A stretch of DNA of 64,000 nt from Turritopsis dohrnii (lineage: Eukaryota; Cnidaria; Hydrozoa; Anthoathecata; Oceaniidae). Positions 24,205 through 36,538 of the stretch are shown here, in pieces (the first letter of the stretch is position 1; the number at the start of each line of letters is the position of its first letter). Made by a program: the position numbers and the translations under genes. The notes below the pieces were generated by a model. It made no database searches. It worked only from the letters and a program-made list of their open reading frames with translations, and was not told the DNA's origin. The stretch is from assembly GCA_027922465.2 (NCBI GenBank), contig BQMF02000002.1:1798001-1862000 (forward strand), in the 5' to 3' direction.

Positions 24205-25831
24205 ATAGATGACCAGAAATGTATCACGCTTGCGTTTGAAATGAAATTTTGATGAATTTTTTCTTATATATGCTAACATTTTTTGTCTAAATAGAACTTT
24301 GCAATTGATATTTTTTTAATTCTTTGAGAAACGGAAATGTTTTTTCTCTGAAGATCTTTCGTATAGTTGGACAACAAAAACCATTAATCTGTTGCTAGTT
24401 AGACTCCATTAAAAGATAGGACGTTCTTCGCAACTTATCCTTCTTCTGATTGGTTAAGACTTTTGTCCGTGCTGAAATAGAAAAGAAATGGTTTAAAATA
24501 GAATACGCATGCGCCTACGACTCGCTTGATCTGCACTATATTTTTTAACACTTGGATGTGAAGAAGAATCTGTAAAGAATGCCATTGAAAGAACGTACAA
24601 GATTATGCCGCTCCTCACAATATATCTTTAGTCATTATATTTTCCTATTTTATTTATTGATCATTTACGACAGAGATGTAATATTCCAAAAGTGCTTTAA
24701 TTTTCCAAGTATTTTCTTCACACAATATGATTTAAAAATATATTCATGGTATGTTTTTGTTTCGTCAACAGACCTATCCCGAATTTCTGTTTAAACACTG
24801 AATTATGGCCGAGTTTCGTATCTGACCTCGTTTATATGCAGTTCATTGTGCCACTGATTTCATTACTATAACCAATTCCTGTTCTTATGATTAGAAGCAG
24901 CTTGAATATTGAAAGCGAGGTTAAACAAGAAAACTCGGCGATAATGCTGCGGTTGAAATTGAAACTTTGAGTTATAGAGTTAAATCCTTATTCATGAGCT
25001 CATTGCGACAAGAGAAGGCAAAGTGGTTTTGATCGAACCCCTCCTTCAAGAAAATCTTTAAATCTAGCTTGCTTATGTCGTCTCTGTGTACGATCTTTGG
25101 TAACAATGATAAGCATTGTCTACGAGAAGGGCACAAGCAGTTCAGTAACGATGCCATCACACAGTAAAGACGAAGGAGAGTTGGAAAGGTACATGATTCA
25201 GTAGCTTCCATCGTTGAAGCATTCAGAATTTTATCGGTCTTTTCGCTTCTCCATTTTGAAGTTTGATTGAGTTTGTCTAACAGATTTTAATTTCTTTCCG
25301 GAAGCCAATCAACTATTTTTAGTGCCTAAACTTCGTCCTTATTATCAAAAAGACAAGAAAACCTGGATTCGAGGTTGAGATTAAGAGCTCGCTAGGAAAG
25401 TCTCAATATTTCAGTTTTTTGAGTGTATATTGGTGAGTGAAAAGATCACAAGAATCTTCTCTAGTACCAATCCATTGTTTTGTGTCAATGAATAAATTTC
25501 CCAATTGTGCCGATTTGATGGCATTTCAATATTTGCAACTGACGAGAGATGTTCCCTCGAAATATAGCCCAGCGTATAAGTCATCGGAGTGTGTTGTGAT
25601 CTGACCTAAAAACAAAATCTTCCATCTGACGTTCGATGTTTGGTTGACATTCGAATTGTATTCGAAAGTTTTATTTTCAAAATTTTTGTTTTTAATAGGG
25701 AAATCGAAGAAACAACAAAACATAAATATTTTTAGCGAATCCAGATTATAATGCCTTTCGATCAATTGCAATGATAATTCTGATCAATTTCTTGAATGAC
25801 GATATCCCGTGAAGATTTCTCCAAATAAACA
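24205..25831. other. Intergenic, nothing recognised
   Basis: This holds the 3' flank of presenilin B and the upstream region of the next gene. Reading frames are short and unsupported. Confidence 0.4.
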
Positions 25832-27211
25832 ATGTTGCAGCTACGCAGAAATTCGAAATTCAACATTTCCAAGTTCATTTCCAGAAAGCGACCACCAATT
25901 TTCTGTAACCAAAACCTACTCAGATTTTGCAGCAGCCGGAAGTCATCAAACTCGAAATACATCGAAAGCATTACCAAGGCTCACATTGTTAGTATTTTAA
26001 AAGAGGTTGAAAACACTTTACTCCAGAGGTATCTTAAACGTTACACAAGACTGCAGAAAAGATTATTCTTTGGTGGTGCATCTCTTCTTGGCATTGTTTG
26101 TTTTGGTGTTTACACGTTTCGTGAACCAATCAAAGAAAACATCTCTGACGAAGTCGCTGACGTTGCTACCAGATCATTAGGTAAACTGTTTTGTTTCATA
26201 ATGGTGTCAATTTCTTCTGTTAATTAACCCATGTTTCGAACAATGTTGTTGTTTTTTATTCTTCGATTTTTTTCCTTTTCTTAACTGGTGGCGATAAAAC
26301 TTCCTTTTCCCTTCCAAAATGTGGTGTTGTGTTATTGAAGTTTATTAAAGGTAATGAACTGTTCATAAATAAAATACGAGGGTTTCAGTGTGATGAAGTT
26401 AGCAGTATGAATCTGTCCTTTAAAACAGTATGAAATGGGGGTATATGAAACGGAACAACTGTTTACTATCAAAATGACAACTAAAAAAGATAAACAAAAG
26501 ATTGGCTGGAAGATTTCCCAGCAGAAATTTTCTGATTTGGGATTCTCACGGCCTTCACAGCCAGTTCCTTATCTAGCTCTCAGCAAAACAAATCCTTCAA
26601 CTGGTTAATTTTAAATCCTTTCTTGTTACCTTCCTAGCATAAGATACTGTATTCACATCATCTTAGGTGACGAGTCGGTTGTTCTAAAGGCAAACGAAAT
26701 CACCAAAAACGTACTCGAAGGTATTACAAACGATGAACATAGCAAAGCTTTGGTGAAAAATTTTATTGTTGCGGTTTTAAACAGTGATATGTTAAAAGAG
26801 AAAATTCTCGACTTATTGCAAGAACTGATAACAAATGAACACGTTCAGGAAGAAGTGACGGAATTGTTGAAACGAGTTATCACTAACTTGGCTGTTGACG
26901 AACAATTGCGTCGGTTGCTTGTGACGTATATACAAACATTAGTCTTAGATAAAGGCGTTATGACCACCTGTCAAGAACTGATAAAGAAGCTGACCACTGA
27001 TAGCAACAACAGGGCGGTTTTGGAAACCTTTTTTAAAAACGTTCTATCCTCTGAGGCGGTGACTGTGCAAGCTATGCAACTTGGTAAACACATCACTCAC
27101 AGTGTTGTTGCAGACGAAGAGATTCAAAGAGAGGCTGGCAACGCTTTGTGGAATGCCGGGATACATAGCGTAACGCCGAAGTGGCTTTCTTCTTCGTCTT
27201 CATCACCGTAG
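25832..27211 (+). CDS. Probable mitochondrial helical protein, unknown function (two exons)
   Basis: The exons are 25832-26180 and 26667-27211 (phase-1 GT-AG intron), giving 297 residues. I do not recognise the family. The first 75 residues are rich in Arg, Lys and Ser with almost no acidic residues up to about residue 44, as in a mitochondrial targeting sequence. One hydrophobic segment lies at about 79-95 (LFFGGASLLGIVCFGVY). From about residue 118 on, the protein is a run of amphipathic helices with repeating Leu/Val spacing and words such as LQELIT, LLKRVITNL and CQELIKKL, suggesting a helical-repeat fold. It ends in a Ser run. A membrane-anchored organelle protein is my inference. Confidence 0.75.
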
Positions 27212-28189
27212 GCCAGTGCTTTTGTAGCGCGTCATTTCCACAACAACTAACGCCCACGATGAAATAAGTATAGAAAAAGTATTTTACTTTTTAGATCTTT
27301 TATTACGCCCTCTCTTAATGGGGTTAATTTAAATAGATTAGGTATACTCCATATTTAACCAAACAAATTTTAGCAATACTCACCGTGAAGATTTCGGTAA
27401 ATGACCAAATCGTAAAGAATATAATAAAGTATTATGAAGAGTTTTCAAGTCAAATCCCATTCTACGCATGCGTTCATCCCTAAAATCGCAAATATAGGAA
27501 GAAAGTGATTGTATACATGAAAATCAATTAGTTTCAATACTGGATGACGAATAGGGAATTTGTAACATTCAATAACGAGAGAATAGTATGCATGATAAAG
27601 ATGCATTGCACCGAGGAGACGTGTATGCGATTTACATAGTAGAATATGCTATTGAAGATACTTTTTCACAAAGCTGTCTTCTCATAATGCCACTGAAAAT
27701 AGCCGAATGCTTCTTTTAACAAGCATTGGATGGCGTTCACCGACTAATTACTGTATATCAAAGGACACAATTTAGTAAAATACGCACTGCAATTTAGTTC
27801 TGAAATAATTGGATGCACTTAAACTAATCTCCAACTGTCCGATAATCTTCGTTTTGCTTCATATCCTTGAAGCATGGGGTTGACCCGGAAAATTATTTTG
27901 GGCGTTGGTTGTTAATACCAACATAAGGGCAAAGGTCTTTTCGAAACGCCGAAGGTGTGAAGATCGCACCTCGGGGTCCAGGGGCTGAAGTCCCCGAATC
28001 TCAGCGTTTTTGAGCTTTAAGCAGTCGTGGCATTATGAGGCGGGCGATCGCGCTGCTAGTGCTCGCCATAACGCTCCTAGAGTTAGTAATAAAGACGCGC
28101 ACGTAGATACTCTTTAAAAATACCAACTATATATAATATGTTCAACATATTATATTAGTTTTCGCGCTCAATTGACAACGAAGGATACT
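27212..28189. other. Intergenic; GC-rich repeat-like block
   Basis: 27212-27880 shows nothing recognisable. 27890-28090 is much more GC-rich than its surroundings, with short hairpins (GGGGTCCAGGGGCTGAAGTCCCC, and GGCGGGCGATCGCGC). It looks like part of an interspersed repeat, but no ends were found. Confidence 0.45.
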
Positions 28190-28375
28190 TTTAGGTTTTT
28201 TAAGCAATTATTCGCTGTTGCTAGGAAGAATGACCACCGTTGCTAAGGTAATTTCCTTCGTTAAAAATGAATTCATTTGTTCACCTAACGAAAGAATTTG
28301 AAAACGTAAGTGGTACCATCAAGACACGTTTTCCCGTTATTCAATGAAATTAAAAAGCATCTTAGTTTCCAGCTC
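28190..28375 (-). repeat. Reverse-oriented copy of part of TIR element A
   Basis: The reverse complement matches about 9655-9850 in several blocks: AAGATGCTTTTTAATTTCAT, TTCTTTCGTTAGGTGAACAA, ATGAATTCAT, and ATTACCTTAGCAAC followed by CCTAGCAACAGC. It is therefore a second, partial copy of that family. Confidence 0.75.
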
Positions 28376-29806
28376 CCTTTACAATAACACAGTGAAAGCT
28401 CAACCGGATTTCCACGAACGGAAACTTGCGTAAGTTAAGATAACAATTCTATCGGCTGTGGTTGCACACTGTTGGCTGATTGCTAACAACATCTTATGAC
28501 AAGATCTGATAGCGGTGGAGAGAAAAAGGATTTCCCCGACATATATCTTTTTTTAAGATCATGCTTTGAAACATCTTATTACTTGTTAACGAAAACAACT
28601 CGACACTGAATGAGGAATGTTAACATTTTCAGAGAGAATGGCCTGTTATGTATTCATTAGATTATTATGAAATAAGAAGCAGGAGAAGTATTCTAGAGTA
28701 TTTCTGTAGTCATTTTTTGCACAACTAGTATTGAATTTGGGCGCCCAAATTTGATGTCCCCAAAAATCGGTATACCGATGTTGAAATTTATCTAAGCATT
28801 GATCACACTCTTATTTTAGCAATTTTTTGCCTCTTCTTTTTTTTTGCCATTTTTTACAGTATTTTTGACCATATTTTGCCATCAAATGCTGTTATTTTTT
28901 GCTTTTTCCACCATAATTTCCTTAATTTTTTTGCTACATATACAGTATTAAGAAAACGTTTTACAATCTTACTATTCCTGAATTCCCATGGCCTTATCAT
29001 TGTAGCCTTGAATCAAATGAAAAGTTAAAGACTTGATTGAAAAAATGAAAGTTCATAAAAATATGAAATTTATATGACACACGTCTAAAATAACAAAAAT
29101 CTAAACTCCTACTGTACAAAATACAGCAGTGTTTGCATAATGAAACACAAACTTTTTGGAAAACCGTATTCAAAACTTTTGGTATCCTGAAGTTTTCCTG
29201 ATGCTGTAAATGCTTTTGGTTTCAGTAAAGAATTTCGGTTTTTTTTGTGTGTTGTTCGCTTCTCCGAGTGATACTTTACTTGCGAAACACCATATTTATC
29301 AATGGAAAATGTTGTGCTTTGTCAGGTACTCCTTTCACTTTTTGAATCCATGAAAATTCATCTTTTCCCGTGCGTGGGAGATTTTGTTCTCCTCAGTCTT
29401 CATAAAATGTCATTTTTTGTCCTCCCCAGTGGCTATTGTTTTTTTATTTCATCAGATTCTGAATCCATACCAGGAGAGTGCAAATAAGAAGTATTTGTGA
29501 CATATCGAAAGGATTTTCTTCTTGATTTCAGCAAAGTCTGCTTTAGGGAAGTTCCTCATCATGTCAAAGACTAAAAAAATAGTGAATCGATCAATTCAGT
29601 TTAGCACTTATCTTGCTTCTTTGGGAGAAATATGGCTGTCCTTACGAAGCATGTACCCTAAAGTATTAAAATCATCATCATCATGTAATACTTTTTCGTC
29701 TTTAACATGCAAGGAGGAAGGGAACACAAAGTTTTTACAAATTTTCGATTTTTGATATGGATTTTTTGAATCTCATAACACTGGGTGCTCCCGATAAAAA
29801 TCAGTA
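28376..29806. other. Intergenic, nothing recognised
   Basis: AT-rich. Short frames near 29300 and 29520 have no support from splice sites or known families. Confidence 0.4.
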
Positions 29807-30359
29807 CAGTACAACCCCGTTAAAAGTTGGACTCTCAAGGGTCCGAAAAGAATCCATCTGGAGTTTGACTTATCGGAACTTCATCTTAAAAGTCAGGCTC
29901 TGCTTATTTAGTCTGACTTATCGGGAATATGCGGGATGATCGCGAATAACTGCGGCACATTTCTTTCCATTATCAATTTCCTTCAGTATTTCATATTTCT
30001 TTGCAGCTTCTGCTTTGACGTCATTGTTTTTATCAATCAAAGTTTTAATCTGAACACAAACACAATGCATCGTTTTGATTTCAAAATATTCCTTTCGAAC
30101 TTTTGAATTTTCGAACTTTTGGCGTTCGAAAAAATCCGACTTAAGCGATGTTTTGTAGCTGAAGGAACCGAAGAAAACAGTCTAACTTAACGAAAAGTCC
30201 GACTTAAACGGTGTTTGACTTAAGCGGACCAATTTGGTAATGCAAGAAAATTCAAGAGGAACAAGGTTTTAGTTCGACTTAAACACAGGCCTGACTTAAA
30301 TGGTGCCCAACTTAAACACAGGTCTGACTTAAATGGTGCCCAACTTAACGGGTGTACTC
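29807..30359. mobile_element. TA-flanked TIR element (pogo/Tigger-like remnant)
   Basis: The left end CAGTACAACCCCGTTAA (29807) and right end TTAACGGGTGTACTC (ending 30359) are imperfect inverted repeats flanked by TA. The interior repeats the words GACTTAA and CAACTTAA, with a tandem 39-40 bp repeat at about 30275-30350. Tigger/pogo elements have similar ends and TA duplications; this assignment is inference. No transposase is present. Confidence 0.6.
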
Positions 30360-31460
30360 TAAGTTCAACGTTTTCGTCTCTCTTCTTTTTTAAGCGATTT
30401 TTTTTTACGACCAACATGCCACATGTAAACATTTTTAAATGGTTTTGTATCCATGATTTTGATTGGTTACCAGAAAATATTTATGGAAAATGTGCTGCAT
30501 CAATTTTCAGAGACTGGCGACACGATGTTGGCAGTAACAGAATTTGTCACCGTAACAAAAAAGTCCCCGCCGAGGAAATTTGTTGAGACAAGTTTCAACT
30601 ATGGGACACGTGGGGCTTGTTTTGTTCCATTGCATGCCTCTGAAAAAATTCCATATTGTCTTTAAAGGAATGTTTTTATAAGAGCTTATGTAGAAAAAAA
30701 CGTGGATCGCCAAGTCAAACAAGACTGAGAGCGATGTGCATCACTTGTGTGGAAGCTACTGTGTCAAAACTACCAAAAATAAGGTTAGAAGCTGCCCGAT
30801 CATCATTTTATCACCATAAACTACCTGCAGATATTTGAAAAGACAGGAATATTCAAATTTGTGTTTGTTTGTTTGTTTGTTTGTTTGTTTATCAAACTTC
30901 AGTGCCTACGTTTCCTTACTTTCCCTCCACTAACAATTAGTCTTTCATGCCTTTCGTGCCCAGGTTTTAAAACTACCGATCACAGCATTTGCTTTTTGCA
31001 TTTTCTTCTTTCCAATAACTCATTGTCTTAGCCTTCCATCCATCAATTTTTCCCCTAATGGTTTTTGTCAGTTTGCGGTTAGATTTTTCGTGCTTGTCGA
31101 TTTATTACACCCAAGTCTTTAAAATACCCGTGTGTTTCTCCTCATACTATATACAACACTACTACTCCAAATTATGAACGATTTCGTGCAACGTTTACAT
31201 GACATCGTTGACAAATTCACAATTCCCGACAAAATTAGACTTTCAGTTCACCAATTTTCACAAAAACTTGCACAAAGCACGATTGAAAGGTGCTGATTTC
31301 GAATTTGGCAGTCATTTTGTCAGATTGGCCAAAATTGGGCTATTTGGCAAGCCAAGCGGCTTCTTGTTTGTTCTTAATTATTTTCTTTAATTGCCATCTT
31401 TAATTTTCTTTTTAATGCAATTATATGTAGTTTATATCTTAGTTTTTACAGAATCTCTAT
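30360..31460. other. Intergenic; (GTTT)n microsatellite
   Basis: A GTTT tract lies at about 30861-30890. A 60-codon open stretch ending at 30838 looks mildly coding but matches nothing I know. The left end of the tandem peptide-gene array begins at about 31461. Confidence 0.4.
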
Positions 31461-34400
31461 ATGTTATTAGTGTTTTATGCAACTAAACACTTATCCTGTT
31501 CAGAGATTAAATAAATTGCAAAGATAGGAAATCCGTTAATTGACCATTGACAATTTGGAATCAAAGTCTGTAATTATATACTTGTTGTAAGGTAACACAA
31601 AGGCACGTTTTACATTTGGAAAAAAAAATAAAAAAACAAACAAATTAGCTTATTGACCAAATTGGCAAAGAAGCTATCGCCGATATAAGGCAAGAGACCC
31701 TGGGTTCGAGGTTGTATCAATAGTTATCACAAAACAATTCATAAATAGTGTTCTATTGGGTGCATCGAAGAACGGTGCATAGAGATGGACTTTGAGATAA
31801 TACTTTGTCGTGTAAATATGCCCTTACGCCAATATTTAAGGATGTCTCGTCCGTAAAACATATTTCAATTTCTTTTACCATCATTGATTACAGACACTTG
31901 GGTGGATAACTTACTGTTTGCAAATCGTCAAGATGAAGCTTTTACTTTTATTTGCATTCACTTTGTTATGTGTTCAGATGTTCAGTAAGCCAAATATTTT
32001 TTAGAAACTCGTGTCGTCCATAACATTTCTATACTTGCATTTCTGTTGCATGTTAATTTCCAAAAACACTTTTTAACTACTTTTTCGATATTTACTTGTA
32101 GACTTGAAAACTTCACAGATATCATACGTATTTCTATCAGTTGAAAGTATCTGAAACTATTGAAATCATATAATAGGGTCAATAAAGTATAATAAGTTTT
32201 TTTTGTTTATTTTCAGGTGTTTCCTGCGCTGATAGAGACTACGATGAATGGTTTAAGGATGGTATGAGGAGGCTTATTATTACTATAACGTGTTAGGTCT
32301 AGATTTCCTTAATTGAGTAGAAGCCTTTACGATATCATCCATTAACAACGAACAAGAACATCAATAAACTGTCCGAAATTTAACGTAGAGAATCATCAAT
32401 AAACAGTCCGAAATTTTAAGTAAATAAAATGCAAAAATCACATTTTTTATATGTTATAGAAATGGTCATGAAGTTTATTAAAGATGTAATGTCAAGTCGA
32501 AGTGGATATCAAAGAGGAGAGTTAAACCGTACGGTGCTCATATCTAAAGTTACAAATTACTTCAGCTTCCAAGTGCTTATATGTACCATCAATAAGAATT
32601 TTGGCCATATTTAGTATAAACAAGTTTATTTGGAGGCTGTTCTTTAATAAACCATCTCAGTTTAATAATTTAATTGTATTTTCATGACATTTATAGCCTG
32701 CTACGTCCGTGACTGTCCTTAAGGTGGTTAGAAGGTAAGTTACATCCTCTGTTTGTTCTGTGCAGATGAATTCACAAAAAAAAAAACTCCCGATAACGCA
32801 CGTATTTACACTGAAAAACGTTCACTAGAGCAAGTTTGAGGAATGGTCAGTGGTAAGATACTTCAACTCAGACTTAACTGCAAAGTCTTCAACCCTGTAT
32901 CTTATTGAAGTTGTGATCAATGGTATATTACATAATCAGACTTAACTACAAGTCTTCAACCCTGGATTTTATTGAACTTGTATTTTATTTGATTCTCAAT
33001 GTTTCTTAAGGTAGGTCTGTCAAAACTTAAAAGTTATTAAGTGTGAACGCGTTTCGATTGCCAACACCCATTTCCAAGACACATGTTACAATGGCATTGA
33101 CCGAATATTCATATTTAATGGAGGTGTATCACGCATAATTAACAAGTTCTCTTTTAATTCGAGATCAATGGCATCTCATTGGAGTAATTCTTTTGATCTC
33201 GAATGTCAATGCCTTTGTACTTATTCAATAAACATAATTATTTTCTTATCCGCTAATTATTCGTTACGCTGTATGGTTCATTCCATATCTAACATTCAAT
33301 ATTGCAAAATATATACTTCTTGAAAATGGGTGTTGGCATCTGAAACACGTTGACACATCGTTGTTTTTTAATTTTACTAATCGTAAAAAAGTGTCTCTCG
33401 CCTCCTCCACGTTGTTTTATGCGGACATAAGAAGACGATGACCGTTAGAAAAAACGAAATGTATCACTCTCTAAAATAAAAGTGGGATGCACTAACGCGA
33501 TTATTATTATAAGATAAATATTGTTTTTAGTATTTCTTTTTTTAAATATTTTGGGACGAAGAGCCATGTTGTATATATGGAGATGTCCTATTTTCATCTT
33601 GGAAATAAACAATTATTATTGTTATTATTATCATCATTTCAGTCATCAAACAAGCACCAATATAAGAATTTTTGTTTTTTGTTGATTAACTTATTCAAGT
33701 ATTTCCTACTTACACACTTTATATACCTATTTGTTTCAATTTAGACTCTGGACATCTGAAGGAAACTGGATACGATTATGAATTGCAAACTTATATTTTA
33801 ACATTTTATTCGTTATATAATTTTTATTTTAGTATTGTTTATTCGGTTTGTCAATAATGAGTGGCATTATTTTTAATAGTCTTATTCAGAAAGTTACTCT
33901 CCAAAATTGCTTCACAACTGATATTTGCGATACATTTGTCATTCTCATTATTTTCAGCAGCCGCATTAAATAAAATGTATTGCACTGAAACACTTTTACA
34001 AGTCATATTTTGTTTTCACTAAGTGTTGTTGTTGTTGTTATTGTTGTTTTTGTTTGTGGTGTTTTTATTATTGTTGCTGTAGATCTCTGACTGGATCAAG
34101 ATCGAATAGTGAGATATGTAAACCTTATGAATGAGTAATTAAAAATTTGCACGATACATAAAGGACAATGAAATAAATGCTTCCTTTGTCTTTGAATCCA
34201 ACGTCTGATCTCCTGATAAACTGTTAGAGAAATCTCTCTAAACATCTCTTTGACTATATTGATATTACTCTAGAGACAATAACGTCAATAGTATATATGG
34301 TTTGTTTATTACTCTTTAAAGTCGTCAAAAGTATTTCCAGTGCTCTTCAGGGACACAATGATTGAATGGGATAAGATTTATCGAATTAACGATTGTAGGG

Positions 34401-36066
34401 CGGCTGTTTTTAAGGAAAGAATTAAAAATAATCTTGCAGGAGACTTTAGATTTCCTAATAGCTACCAAATTTCAGCTGTCTCTTAAATACATTTTTTCAA
34501 TTCCGAATATTTTGTCATCTGTTATATCAATCGTTCATGGAAAAGCTGCCACTGCTTTATTTAATTTCGAAATTTCATTAAGAAAAACAACTTTTGTTGG
34601 CTTTTGGACAAACAATTTCTCCATAGTTTACATGAACCCGTTAACAAATTGGGACAATTAAGGCCAAATATGGACGAATTTTTAGAGTTTTCCAATTTTT
34701 TGCAATTCCAGTTGCGCACAAAAAACAAATGAAGTTGCTGAATATACACACATGCATGACGCCATACATACTTTTTCGGCTTTGTTTACTTTTCGTATTC
34801 AATATTTTGCTTAATTATCGTTAAAAATCAAATCAGGTGGTTTTCTTTATAATTATACACACTATCATTATTCAATGAGATAGTTTTCTACCTTTGTAAC
34901 TTTTCATACATTCCAACATCTCACATTCACAATAGAATTTGATCGCTATTCAATTTTGTTTACAAAAGCGATGGAAGAAGAAAAAATCTTTAAATGTGAT
35001 TTTCTCTGAAAGTAATAATCATCAAGCGATGACCAACATTTAAAAAGTTCCAACTCCCCTTGTGAACGAGATATAACCATGCGTTTTTTCTTCATTTTGT
35101 TCAGTTGGCCTTTGCGCAAAAACGTTTGCCACATATTTTGAAAAGAATCAAAATTCGCACCGTGAGGGAGAGTTGCAGTTAAAAAATCAATGAGTTTTAA
35201 AAAAAACTGTGGCAAACATTTTTGGACAAATGATCATGGATTTCAAAAGTGCAATTTGTTTGAAGGAAAAGTGTAATGGAGGGGAGTTGGAACTTTTTAA
35301 TTCAATGCGTTCTAAATTTTACTTTTTTTCTTCTAATTCCTGTCCTTTTCATTTTTAATAAACAAAATATGGCTCATTAGACAGATAATTAAATAAGGAT
35401 TCAGAAAATGTATACTTTTGATAAGAAAAAATCAACACATTTCAAATTAGCTATCAGGGAAAAACTGAAATCATGCTTAGGAGGGTATGGACTATCCTTA
35501 AAATCATTGTCATGCATTTTGAGACAAATATTGTCGAAATTAGTTATGCAGCTGTAAGGCACGTTTGAAGTGATCTTGGCCAGCAGCTTTTTGTTTTTAT
35601 TGATGGTCATAGGTTACATTACGATTATTAAATCCTGTAGTATTTCTTGCTATTGTTAATTTCGGAAATTTTGGAATATTTGTAAAATCATTCAAAATCG
35701 TAAACCTAACCCTAGAAATTGTGAAAAGTTACAGCTTCTGCAAGTATTGTGGTCCAAAACATTTTATTACAAATTGAATTTTCCAATGTAATTCAATAAA
35801 TTGATCTATAGACAGACTGAGAATAATAGATAAAGTAAAACAAATGTCTTAAGGATGATTTAACATAAAAGACGGGATTTTGGATTTAAATCTTTTGTGA
35901 ACATGGCTCCATGTAGAAAGCTGATTACGTATGAAGGAGTGTGTTATAAGTATATAATTATAGTTTATAAGCCAAGCATATAGTTTATATCCCACAAAAA
36001 CATAACTGGGCTAATTAAATTTTCTTTGAACTTCGTCATATTCTGTCCCAGCAGTGTTCTATGCCA
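31461..36066 (+). repeat. Tandem unit 1 of the peptide-gene array
   Basis: First of three direct repeats. Units start at ATGTTATTAGTG (31461, 36067, 41653), and each start codon of the peptide gene lies exactly 472 bases further on. Unit 1 is about 4.6 kb. It lacks the SINE of unit 2 and most of the inverted-repeat element that units 2 and 3 carry. It contains diverged sequence near 33150-33250. Confidence 0.9.
31933..32722 (+). pseudogene. Small secreted-peptide gene, copy 1, splice donor deleted
   Basis: Exon 1 (31933-31984) encodes a hydrophobic Leu-rich signal peptide. Exon 2 (32217-32261) encodes a short acidic segment with an early Cys and a DEWFKD word. Exon 3 (from 32460) encodes a basic, Ser/Arg-rich middle part. 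In copies 2 and 3 exon 3 ends in GTGC|GTAAGT, but here the ten bases GTAAGTAAAA are missing after 32537, so the frame runs through to a stop at 32612-32614. The would-be last exon (32697-32722) reads C-Y-V-R-D-C-P and stop if entered in the phase used by the other copies. Either the gene is dead or it makes a protein with a different tail. Function unknown; venom, antimicrobial and signalling peptides all have this architecture. Confidence 0.7.
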
Positions 36067-36538
36067 ATGTTATTAGTGTTTTATGCAACTAAACACTTAT
36101 CCTGTTCAGAGATTAAATAAATTCCAAAGATAGAAAATCCGTTAATTGACCATTGACAATTTGGAATCAAAGTCTGTAATTATATATTTGTTGTAAGGTA
36201 ACACAAAGGCACGTTTTACATTTGGAAAAAAAAAAATTAAAAAAAAACAAATTAGCTTATTGACCAAATTGGCAAAGAAGCTATCGCTGATATGAGGCAA
36301 GAGACCCTGGGTTCGAGGTTGTATCAATAGTTGTCACAAAATAATTCATCAATAGTGTTCTGTTGGGTGCATCGAAGACTAGTGCACAGAGATGGACTTT
36401 GAGATAATGTTTCTCGTGTAATCATACCCTTACACCAATATTTAAGGATGTCTCGTCCGTAAAACATATTTCAATTTCTTTTGCCATCATTGATTACAGA
36501 CACTTGGGTGGATAACTTACTGTTTGCAAATCGTCAAG

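Noticed and set aside
30656..30838. 60-codon frame with some coding character
   Set aside because: It is isolated, no neighbouring exon could be joined in phase, and no family is recognised.
32697..32722. A true oxytocin/vasopressin gene
   Set aside because: There is no neurophysin domain, no Gly-basic amidation signal, and the exon lacks an upstream donor; kept only as a motif-level observation.
34362..34661. Open frame of 99 codons repeated as 97 codons at 39644-39937
   Set aside because: It is shared only because the units are recent duplicates; no splice context, no domain, and the frame is broken by the SINE in unit 2.
35401..35610. 69-codon minus-strand frame identical to 40988-41197
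   Set aside because: The identity extends equally through the non-coding flanks, so it reflects recent duplication or conversion and not protein constraint.
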